Source: Gammaproteobacteria bacterium (lineage in GTDB: Bacteria; Pseudomonadota; Gammaproteobacteria; UBA9214). From it: DNA of 9,831 bases. The notes beneath the pieces are model-generated. The model made no database searches and had not been told where the DNA came from. It saw only the letters and a program-made list of their open reading frames with translations. The DNA is taken from contig DMKK01000251.1 of the NCBI GenBank assembly GCA_003454335.1, forward strand, positions 1-9,831. The letters run 5' to 3'. The first letter of the stretch is position 1. Every line of letters begins with the position of its first letter. Shown one piece after another: positions 1 through 5,895 of this stretch. Position numbers and translations under genes: made by a program.

Positions 1-647
1 GGTATCGCAAGATACTGACCTCCCCGTATACCCTGAAAAAGGCCCTGCTGGAAAAAATTGACCGGGAGATCAAGCAGCACACGGCAGAAACACCGGGATT
101 GATCCAGTTCAAGATGAATGCCCTGGAAGATGTGGATATCACCCGGGCCCTGTATCGTGCTTCCCGGGCCGGGGTCAAGGTAGACCTCATTGTCCGTGAC
201 ACCTGTCGCCTGCGACCGGGGCTACCCGGTCTGACCGAAAACACCCAGGTCATTGGCGTAATCGGCCGTTTCCTGGAACATGCCCGTATCTATTACTTTC
301 AAAATGGAGGCGAAGAGGAATACTTCATCGGCTCCGCCGATCTCATGACGCGCAACCTGGAAAGCCGCGTGGAAGTCGTGACCCCCGTCGAGGATCCGAA
401 ACTGCGCCAGGAACTGCGTCTGATCATCGATGTCCAGCTATCCAGTCGCAAGGATGTCTGGGAAATGCAGGCCGATGGCAGCTACATCGAACGCAAGGCA
501 ATCCCTGGCAAGAAATCACTCAGCTCACAGGAGACCTTCATCGAACTGGCGCAGAAACGCATGGCGGCCGCATCAAAACACCAGCAGGCCAAATTGCGCA
601 AGAAGCTGCTGAACCATTTTCACAATCGCCTGAAACATAACGAATGA
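1..647 (+). CDS. ppk1: Polyphosphate kinase 1, C-terminal part (5' end outside window)
   Basis: Reversible transfer of the ATP gamma-phosphate to inorganic polyphosphate; PPK1 is a peripheral membrane enzyme that makes the polyP storage polymer. The reading frame is open from base 3, so only the last 214 residues are present and the start lies upstream. The visible part has the PPK1 C-terminal landmarks: FKMNALED, LYRASRAGVKVDLIVRD, a CRLRPG segment, GRFLEHARIYYF, then FIGSADLMTRNLESRVEV. The histidine of LEHARIY (codon 279-281) corresponds to the second conserved active-site histidine of the family (His592 in E. coli); the autophosphorylated histidine lies further upstream, outside the window. 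After the usual end of the domain there is a basic, Gln/Lys-rich tail of roughly 50 residues. A Usp gene follows 58 nt downstream on the same strand. An internal TTG at 99 is not the real start. Confidence 0.93.
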   Translation, partial: YRKILTSPYTLKKALLEKIDREIKQHTAETPGLIQFKMNALEDVDITRALYRASRAGVKVDLIVRDTCRLRPGLPGLTENTQVIGVIGRFLEHARIYYFQNGGEEEYFIGSADLMTRNLESRVEVVTPVEDPKLRQELRLIIDVQLSSRKDVWEMQADGSYIERKAIPGKKSLSSQETFIELAQKRMAAASKHQQAKLRKKLLNHFHNRLKHNE

Positions 648-705
648 TTTACTATCTGAAAACTACCGGATACCCCGGGGAACAGACACTGCATGGAACC
701 TTGTG

Positions 706-1212
706 ATGACTAAAAAAGACAGCAACAAACCTATTCTGGTCCCGGTTGATTTTTCAGCCCATTCGGAAACCGCTCTGGTCTGCGCGGCCGAACTGGCGGA
801 AAAGCTGGACAGCGACCTCGTCATACTGCACGTTGTCCATGACCTCAATGATGCACCGGGTTACTATTCCGTCAAGGGAAGAGACAAACAACTGCGGCGC
901 ATGGAAGACGTTGCCGCCGAGATGCTGGAAGAATTTTTCCACACAATGCAGAAAAAATATTCCGGTCTTGCGGCCCTGAAACACGCCACGACCATGCTGG
1001 TTGTCGGACTACCGGTCAACCGAATACTGGAGTCAGCGAAAAAAACCCATGCAAGCATGATCGTCATGGGCAGCCAGGGACGGACCGGACTCGCGCGTGC
1101 CATGCTCGGCTCCAAGGCGGAACAGGTCGTGCGTCTGGCCCCGCTCCCGGTTATGATCGTCAAGGACAAGGACAAGGGCAAGGGCAAGGACGAAAAAAAA
1201 CCAGCGTCCTGA
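706..1212 (+). CDS. Universal stress protein, UspA family
   Basis: Single-domain Usp protein of 168 residues, normally a cytoplasmic dimer that binds ATP and is induced under starvation or stress. It starts with the typical first strand (KPILVPVDFSAHSETAL) and carries a complete nucleotide-binding signature, G-x2-G-x9-G-S, in GSQGRTGLARAMLGS near residues 123-137, followed by the usual PLPVMIVKD last strand. The ATP-binding rather than non-binding subgroup is therefore likely. I chose ATG 706 with GGAA at 695-698 as ribosome site; GTG 703 directly before it is an equally possible start. The last ~15 residues are a low-complexity Lys/Asp/Gly tail built from repeated AAGGAC/AAGGGC hexamers, not part of the Usp fold. 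It lies between ppk1 and a phosphate transporter, suggesting expression with phosphate metabolism, though no Pho box was found. Confidence 0.9.
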   Translation: MTKKDSNKPILVPVDFSAHSETALVCAAELAEKLDSDLVILHVVHDLNDAPGYYSVKGRDKQLRRMEDVAAEMLEEFFHTMQKKYSGLAALKHATTMLVVGLPVNRILESAKKTHASMIVMGSQGRTGLARAMLGSKAEQVVRLAPLPVMIVKDKDKGKGKDEKKPAS

Positions 1213-1409
1213 AACAGCAGAAGAAACCCGGGTGCAGGGCCGGAACTCGGGAAAACACATAGCCATCCCCGGATTCCACTACGATCCATCCGGGCTACCG
1301 GTATGTTCGGTATTTATATGAAACGCAGTAACAACGGAGACTGGCTCCTGGCGCACCGGTTCCGGTTTTATCCATCCAGCAATAACAAAAGTTCTCGAGG
1401 GAGATAGCA

Positions 1410-3209
1410 ATGTATAGCAGCTTCTGGCATACCTGTCTGGACAAATCAGTGTCCCGTTATCTGTTGCCGGCACTTGCCGCACTGGCCGTACTTGCTGTCA
1501 CCCCGGCATTCGCTGCAGCCGGCACGGGTGGTGACATCGACTGGATGAACATGGGCATGAAATTGCTCGGCGGGCTCGCCCTGTTCCTGTTCGGTATGGA
1601 ACAAATGGCAGATGCGCTCAAGGCGGTCGCCGGTGAGCGCATGAAGATCATTCTGGCAAAACTCACCACCAACCGCTTCATGGGCGCGGCAACGGGGGCG
1701 GCTGTAACCGCTATCATCCAGTCCTCATCGGTTACCACGGTGCTGGTGGTCGGTTTCATCACCGCCGGCCTGATGTCCATGGCGCAATCAATCGGCGTCA
1801 TCATGGGAGCAAATATCGGCACCACCATCACGGCCCAGATCGTCGCCTTTAAAGTAACAAAATATGCATTGCTAATGATCGCATGCGGTTTCGGTATGTT
1901 GTTCTTCTCCAAACAGGAAAAGATCAAGCAATATGGCGGCATGCTGATGGGGCTCGGACTGGTGTTCTTCGGCATGAGCGTCATGAGCGATGCCATGAGC
2001 CCGTTGCGCAGCTATCAGCCATTTCTCGACTTGATGACCCGCATGGAAAATCCCCTTATCGGGATTCTGGTGGCCGCGGGCTTTACCGCCCTGGTCCAGT
2101 CGTCCTCGGCAACCACCGGTATCGTTATCGTCATGGCCACACAGGGATTTATTACCCTGGAGGCTGGTATCGCGCTGGCCTTCGGTGCCAATATCGGCAC
2201 CTGTGTCACCGCCATGCTGGCCTCGATTGGCAAACCCCGCGAGGCTGTCCGGGCCGCTGTGGTCCATGTCCTGTTCAATGTATTCGGGGTACTGCTATGG
2301 GTAGGGTTTATTCCCTATCTCGCGCAATTTGTGACCTGGCTATCACCCGCCAGCACAGGGTTGGCGGGCACCGACAAGCTGGCCGCCGATGCGCCGCGCC
2401 AGATCGCTAATGCCCATACCATCTTCAATATAGCGAATACATTTATTTTTATCGGTTTCACCAGCCAGTTTGCCCGCCTGGTGGAGAAACTGGTTCCGGA
2501 TAAACCGATAGAAGAAGTAATAATCGCCCAGCCGAAATATCTTGACGAAGAACTCCTCGAGACACCTTCGCTGGCACTCGACCGGGCACGCCTTGAAATC
2601 GGTAATATGGGCGGTCGCGTCAAGGAAATGTTGCAGGACATCATGACAGCCATCATCAACGGTAACCGGATAATGCTGAGAAATATTGCCCGGATCGACG
2701 ACGACGTCGATATCCTGCATGGCCACATCGTGACCTACCTGGGAAAGATCAGCCAGAAGGCACTGACGGAGGAACAAACCAGGGTACTTGTCGATCTCAT
2801 GGCCGCCGCCAATGACCTGGAGAATATCGGCGACATCATCGAAACCGACATGGTCTATCTTGGCAACGAGGGAATCGAGGGGCAAGTGTCAATCAGTGAG
2901 GAAACGCGCGGGGTACTGCACAAACTGCATGACATCGTCTCGATCACCGCCGAACTGGCCATTGATGCGGTCACTGAAGATGACCGGCGAGCAGCGCAAG
3001 AAGTCATTGCCATGAAAGCCGACATCAGCCGCCTGATGCAATCCGCGGCCATGCATGAGACCAAACGCCTGGTCGCTGAAGAGCCGAACCGGCTGGCCGC
3101 CTACACCCTGGAGATGGACCTTATCGAGAAACTGAAACGGATATATTATTTCGCCAAGCGTATGGCGAAGACTGTCGAACCCGAGGAAGCATCCGAACAT
3201 GCGGCATAA
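1410..3209 (+). CDS. Na+/phosphate cotransporter family protein with C-terminal PhoU-like domain
   Basis: Inner-membrane Na+-coupled inorganic phosphate transporter of the NptA/YjbB (SLC34-like) family, 599 residues, the usual length for the bacterial form with a PhoU tail. Residues 18-37 look like a signal peptide with an AFA/AAG cleavage site. The membrane part (about 45-355) contains the two inverted-repeat hallmarks of the family: QSSS at 104-107 and again at 230-233, each followed by a GANIGT motif (133-138 and 259-264). Residues about 390-590 are helical and PhoU-like, with a DLENIGDIIE signature near 475-485. A ribosome site GAGGGAGA (1397-1404) supports the ATG at 1410. In E. coli YjbB is linked to phosphate export, so the transport direction cannot be fixed from sequence. 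It is the last gene of the plus-strand group and lies 197 nt after the Usp gene. Confidence 0.93.
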   Translation: MYSSFWHTCLDKSVSRYLLPALAALAVLAVTPAFAAAGTGGDIDWMNMGMKLLGGLALFLFGMEQMADALKAVAGERMKIILAKLTTNRFMGAATGAAVTAIIQSSSVTTVLVVGFITAGLMSMAQSIGVIMGANIGTTITAQIVAFKVTKYALLMIACGFGMLFFSKQEKIKQYGGMLMGLGLVFFGMSVMSDAMSPLRSYQPFLDLMTRMENPLIGILVAAGFTALVQSSSATTGIVIVMATQGFITLEAGIALAFGANIGTCVTAMLASIGKPREAVRAAVVHVLFNVFGVLLWVGFIPYLAQFVTWLSPASTGLAGTDKLAADAPRQIANAHTIFNIANTFIFIGFTSQFARLVEKLVPDKPIEEVIIAQPKYLDEELLETPSLALDRARLEIGNMGGRVKEMLQDIMTAIINGNRIMLRNIARIDDDVDILHGHIVTYLGKISQKALTEEQTRVLVDLMAAANDLENIGDIIETDMVYLGNEGIEGQVSISEETRGVLHKLHDIVSITAELAIDAVTEDDRRAAQEVIAMKADISRLMQSAAMHETKRLVAEEPNRLAAYTLEMDLIEKLKRIYYFAKRMAKTVEPEEASEHAA

Positions 3210-3262
3210 AAATGCCCTGACACCGGCATAACCTGAAAAGGCACGGTTGCGAGGCAGGTGCC
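3208..3262 (-). terminator. Two weak tandem hairpins with U-tracts, probable 3' end of the minus-strand block
   Basis: Read on the minus strand, GGCAC (3258-3262) pairs with GTGCC (3240-3244) over a 13-nt loop and is followed by TTTT (3239-3236). Further on, ATGCC (3229-3225) pairs with GGCAT (3216-3212) and is followed by TTTTT (3212-3208). Both stems are only 5 bp, so each alone is a weak intrinsic terminator. Their orientation fits termination after the histidine phosphatase that ends at 3316, in the gap where the two convergent gene groups meet. Neither has a T-tract on the plus strand, so the plus-strand transcript has no visible terminator. Confidence 0.35.
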
Positions 3263-3315
3263 GCACACATAGTATTCGGCTGGATCAGCAGGACTGAGAG
3301 AGGAATCAGGAAAAC

Positions 3316-4026
3316 TCAGACGTCCAGGGCAGAAGGGGTGGAAAATTCCGGCGCAGACTGCCGTTCTGCAGAAACCACCGAACCATCTGCGACAGGGCGG
3401 GAAAAGGGTATCTCGATGACACCTTCCTGCACAAATCCGGACGGTTTACCCAGTTCGTCATAACGCACACAGCCTTCCCCATCAAACAGGAAATCACCGA
3501 TATAGCGGTGCGATATCTTGTGCTTAAGATTGTCCGCATAGTTCAGGTCGAGAAAATGACTGACAAGTCCTCTTATCACACCGGCGTGAACGACAAAGAG
3601 AACAGTCTGCTGTGGATACTTCTGTGCCAGGGATGAAAGATAGCTAACGCTACGCTGTTGCATCTGGCGAAAACTCTCGCCTCCCGGATAGACAAAATCC
3701 GGGTCCTTCTTGTGTCGCGGATAATGTTCGGCTACCCACTTCTTTTTCTTTTTGTACAGTTTCCCGTAGTTGACCTCGTTCAGCGCCGGCGTGTCATTGA
3801 TGATATGTATACCAAGGAGCCGGGCATGAAACATCGCGGTCTGCCTTGACCGTTCCAGATCACTTGAGTAAACGGCATCGAAATTGATCCCGTGTTCCTG
3901 CAACCGGTCGCTGACGAACTCGACATCGGCCTGCCAGCCCTTGTCACGCGGGGAGTCCCCCCAGCCCAGAATCTGATCTGAAGCGTTGATTATCGTTTTA
4001 TAGTGCCGGGTAATGATCGCGCGCAT
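3316..4026 (-). CDS. Histidine phosphatase superfamily protein (RHY variant of the RHG motif)
   Basis: A 236-residue branch-1 histidine phosphatase (phosphoglycerate mutase-like fold), which removes phosphate through a phosphohistidine intermediate; the substrate is unknown. The catalytic set appears complete: Arg7-His8 in the N-terminal motif, Arg59 in SSDLERSRQTA, Glu84 in LNEVNYG and the second histidine, His147, in VVHAGVIRG. PGGES at 114-118 is also typical. The N-terminal motif reads TRHYKT instead of the common RHGxT, so the glycine is a tyrosine. The last ~35 residues look disordered (Pro/Ser/Ala-rich) and lie outside the fold. The gene stands apart from the preceding minus-strand gene by 123 nt and seems to have its own promoter (4034-4062) with no ribosome site before the ATG. 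It could be annotated as a phosphoglycerate mutase, but an enzyme of glycolysis is unlikely. Confidence 0.85.
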   Translation of the reverse strand: MRAIITRHYKTIINASDQILGWGDSPRDKGWQADVEFVSDRLQEHGINFDAVYSSDLERSRQTAMFHARLLGIHIINDTPALNEVNYGKLYKKKKKWVAEHYPRHKKDPDFVYPGGESFRQMQQRSVSYLSSLAQKYPQQTVLFVVHAGVIRGLVSHFLDLNYADNLKHKISHRYIGDFLFDGEGCVRYDELGKPSGFVQEGVIEIPFSRPVADGSVVSAERQSAPEFSTPSALDV

Positions 4027-4033
4027 AGTAGTG

Positions 4034-4062
4034 AATATAACAAGTTATAAAGACCCTGTAAA
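4034..4062 (-). promoter_or_regulatory. Sigma-70-type promoter, probably giving a leaderless mRNA
   Basis: On the minus strand TTTACA (4062-4057, 5 of 6 matches to the -35 consensus) is followed after exactly 17 bases by TATATT (4039-4034, 5 of 6 matches to the -10 consensus). Only seven bases separate the -10 box from the ATG at 4026, so transcription would start at or within a few bases of the start codon. No Shine-Dalgarno sequence is present, which agrees with a leaderless transcript. The match is good, but the start site is inferred. Confidence 0.55.
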
Positions 4063-4149
4063 AACCCCACCAACAATGTTATTTAAATCCCGGGGGTATT
4101 TCCTCACGTCTTATACAGGTAATCCCCGTCCCCGAACAGATGCCCGTCG

Positions 4150-5295
4150 TCAGGCTGGCAAGCGGATCTTCGCATACAGAACAGCGTGATCCGAAGCGAA
4201 CTCCGCCCTGTCAAAATGTGGCCGGTATGGCCGCCGGGAACCACTGACATCAACACCTCCGGCAGCAAAGGTGCTGTGTTCAAGCCCGCAGAAGATATGA
4301 TCCAGTACCACGGCCGGGGTAGAGGCATTGTGTAGCGACCATTTGGTGCCCGTTTGACCGTGATAGGGGCTGTCCGGATCAGCGTCATGAAGTTGCTTGT
4401 CGGGAAGCGCATCAACAAAACCCATACGCCTGATATGTTCGATTTCCTCTGCATCATAGGTAGCGTTGAAGTCGCCGCCAATAATCCAGATATCTGCTTT
4501 CCCACCGGTTACAGTGTCAGGCATTTTGTACTCACTTGCCTCCTGGTAGGCAGAAACCACGTTATCGAGTATCAGGTCAATCTGTCTGAGCCGCGAGGAA
4601 CTGGCCATTCTGTTCAGGCGAATACTTCCCTCTCTTTCCCCTGTCAGGGTATTCAGATGCACATTTAAATAATTCAGGTATCTTGTTTCATCTGCAGACT
4701 CCAGTCTTGTTCGTCCCATGAGGACTGCCCGTGGCTCCGTATCACGACTGCCCAGGTACAGGCCGGGCGTAAAGCCAATAGACTCAAAGCAGGCATGACA
4801 GTCCGGACCAGGAAGATCGGCATCCGCTGAGGCATTGCGCGGATCCCGGTATGGTATCCATAGCTTCCTGCTGCCCAGTCCTTTCCTGATGCAAATGCCA
4901 TAACCCTGCCGGGCATCCACATAACCGGGAATGCAGGCGTCCACTTCCCCGCCATTTTCATAACGCTGCCATTTGCCCGGATGTGGATTTTTATGGGAGG
5001 TAACAGAGGGAAAAAAGAAACATTCATATCCCGGAAAGATTTGCTCCAGCAACATCTTGCCACTCTGCCAGCGGCCTGTCGGTTCGGGAGACAGGTCTTC
5101 GAAACCGATACATTCCTGCAGCAGCATAATATCCGGTCCCTCGCCCTGTGGCGTTCCCAGCCAGGGACCAATACTTCTATCCCAGACATCCCTGAATGCC
5201 GCTATATAACTGCCGGCAGCTGGACCTGGAGGCGGATCGAGGTGTTCGAACAGCTTGGCCCCCGCCATATTCCAGCTCATTACCCGTATTTCCAT
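4150..5295 (-). CDS. Endonuclease/exonuclease/phosphatase (EEP) family protein
   Basis: A 381-residue member of the Mg2+-dependent EEP fold (DNase I/exonuclease III/inositol-phosphatase/sphingomyelinase superfamily), which cleaves phosphodiester or phosphomonoester bonds. The expected metal and catalytic residues appear in order: Asn9 in MSWNMAG, Glu61 in LLQEC, His213 in NVHL, Asp275 and Asn277 in GGDFN, Asp332 in LDHIF, and the Asp369-His370 pair in ASDHAVL near the C-terminus. The enzyme should be active. Between residues 62 and 200 there is a long Cys/Gly/Pro-rich insertion, unlike compact AP endonucleases, so DNA repair is not an obvious role. No signal peptide is seen. AGGGAA at 5303-5308 (minus strand) sits 7 nt from the ATG. 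A palindromic repeat lies directly upstream of that ribosome site. Its neighbours are mainly phosphatases; the substrate cannot be assigned. Confidence 0.85.
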   Translation of the reverse strand: MEIRVMSWNMAGAKLFEHLDPPPGPAAGSYIAAFRDVWDRSIGPWLGTPQGEGPDIMLLQECIGFEDLSPEPTGRWQSGKMLLEQIFPGYECFFFPSVTSHKNPHPGKWQRYENGGEVDACIPGYVDARQGYGICIRKGLGSRKLWIPYRDPRNASADADLPGPDCHACFESIGFTPGLYLGSRDTEPRAVLMGRTRLESADETRYLNYLNVHLNTLTGEREGSIRLNRMASSSRLRQIDLILDNVVSAYQEASEYKMPDTVTGGKADIWIIGGDFNATYDAEEIEHIRRMGFVDALPDKQLHDADPDSPYHGQTGTKWSLHNASTPAVVLDHIFCGLEHSTFAAGGVDVSGSRRPYRPHFDRAEFASDHAVLYAKIRLPA

Positions 5296-5307
5296 TAGCA
5301 GTTTCCC

Positions 5308-5379
5308 TGTAGGCGCGGCGTCCTCGCCCCGATTCGCGTCGGGGAAGCTGCCGCGTCCTGCTCACGCCCCTCACCTACA
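5308..5379. repeat. Palindromic REP-like element bounded by TGTAGG/CCTACA
   Basis: A 72-bp element with short inverted ends, TGTAGG at 5308-5313 and CCTACA at 5374-5379. Inside are nested stems: GCGCGGC (5313-5319) against GCCGCGT (5350-5356, one G-U pair) and CCCCGA (5327-5332) against TCGGGG (5339-5344) around a 6-nt loop. The layout resembles the dispersed 'TGTAGGAGCGGC' elements of gammaproteobacteria, here apparently degraded or with extra bases before the right end. It fills most of the gap between the amphi-Trp and EEP genes, and its left end touches the ribosome site of the EEP gene, so a folded transcript would carry the hairpin just 5' of that site. Confidence 0.6.
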
Positions 5380-5416
5380 TCAATGTTTGGGGTGAATTAC
5401 CGCACACGGTTCGACA

Positions 5417-5686
5417 TCACTTCACTGATAGAGATTTCTTCTTTTTATCCCCGCTATCGTCCACCTGCCAACTGATGCGGATATTGAAGCGGTTGCGATT
5501 TTCATCCTGGCTGGCGGTAACCTTGAGGTCCAGCAACCCCTCGGGTCGCATGACAATTTTTTCGTCTTCATCGCTGAAGGTGATTTTCCCCTTGGCAATT
5601 CCACTGGTGATGGACTTCAGAATATCCTGAATGGACTTTTCATCCTGCAGTGACTGGTGGCGAAAACTTTTTTTTCTGTTTCTCAT
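5417..5686 (-). CDS. Amphi-Trp domain-containing protein (GAK-system type)
   Basis: A small 89-residue protein that matches the pattern of the amphi-Trp domain: a basic start followed by an F-x-H-x-S strand (SFRHQSLQD), a helix ending SGIAKGKITFS, a VMRPEGLLDLKV strand, and a closing amphipathic strand that ends in tryptophan, RFNIRISWQV with Trp73. The domain was named from the GAK gene system, in which it occurs with an ATP-grasp protein and an HprK-related kinase; its molecular function is not known. There is no signal peptide or membrane segment. The C-terminal tail is Lys-rich. The ribosome site is weak (GGAT about 10 nt before ATG 5686). The N-terminal Lys-Lys codons contain an A8 run, prone to slippage. 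The gene lies between two different palindromic repeats and is separated from the kinase operon by 209 nt, so it probably has its own promoter. Confidence 0.75.
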   Translation of the reverse strand: MRNRKKSFRHQSLQDEKSIQDILKSITSGIAKGKITFSDEDEKIVMRPEGLLDLKVTASQDENRNRFNIRISWQVDDSGDKKKKSLSVK

Positions 5687-5699
5687 ATGCTACCGATCC

Positions 5700-5728
5700 A
5701 TTGTAGGAGATATTGGCTAATCTGTCTG
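5700..5728 (-). promoter_or_regulatory. Candidate sigma-70-type promoter for the amphi-Trp gene
   Basis: On the minus strand CAGACA (5728-5723, 4 of 6 matches) and TACAAT (5705-5700, 5 of 6 matches) are separated by 17 bases. The predicted start would give a leader of roughly 10 nt before ATG 5686. Three bases of the -35 box lie inside the end of the adjacent inverted repeat, so the repeat may have supplied part of the promoter. The match is moderate and unsupported by other evidence. Confidence 0.3.
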
Positions 5729-5819
5729 ATGGGTGCGTCGCTGCGCTCCTTCACCCATCCTACGAAGATATACGATTTTTTGTAGGATGGGTGAAGGAGC
5801 GCAGCGAAGCACCCATCAG
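5726..5819. repeat. Inverted pair of 'GTAGGATGGGTG' REP-like repeats (REPIN-like)
   Basis: Two 38-bp arms, 5726-5763 and 5782-5819, are inverted copies of each other with one mismatch (37 of 38) and enclose an 18-bp AT-rich spacer ending in a T run. Each arm is itself a partial palindrome: GATGGGTG at one end and CACCCATC at the other. The arm is of the GTAGGATGGGTGAAGGAGCG type, a repeat scattered through many gammaproteobacterial genomes. The pair could form a very stable hairpin or cruciform. It lies 76 bases beyond the stop of the metallophosphatase gene that ends the kinase operon, and upstream of the amphi-Trp gene. No RAYT-type transposase is in the window. Confidence 0.9.
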
Positions 5820-5895
5820 TCCGTAGAATGTGAAAAATAGTTACAAGCATATTAATATTTCTTTGTTTGCATCTTTGCGAGATAAATTACTGCAT

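Noticed and set aside
1229..1253. CCCGGGT/ACTCGGG hairpin after the Usp gene
   Set aside because: A 7-bp stem with one G-U pair exists, but it is followed by AAAACA on the plus strand, not a T run, so it is not called a terminator.
1213..1409. Pho box or promoter upstream of the phosphate transporter
   Set aside because: No tandem CTGTCAT-like sites and no well-spaced -35/-10 pair could be found by eye.
1457..3266. Several open frames of 125-180 aa opposite or shifted against the Na+/Pi transporter
   Set aside because: They are shadows of a long, well-conserved gene and show composition typical of antisense frames.
5726..5819. CRISPR-like repeat
   Set aside because: There are only two copies, in inverted orientation, with one spacer and no cas gene.
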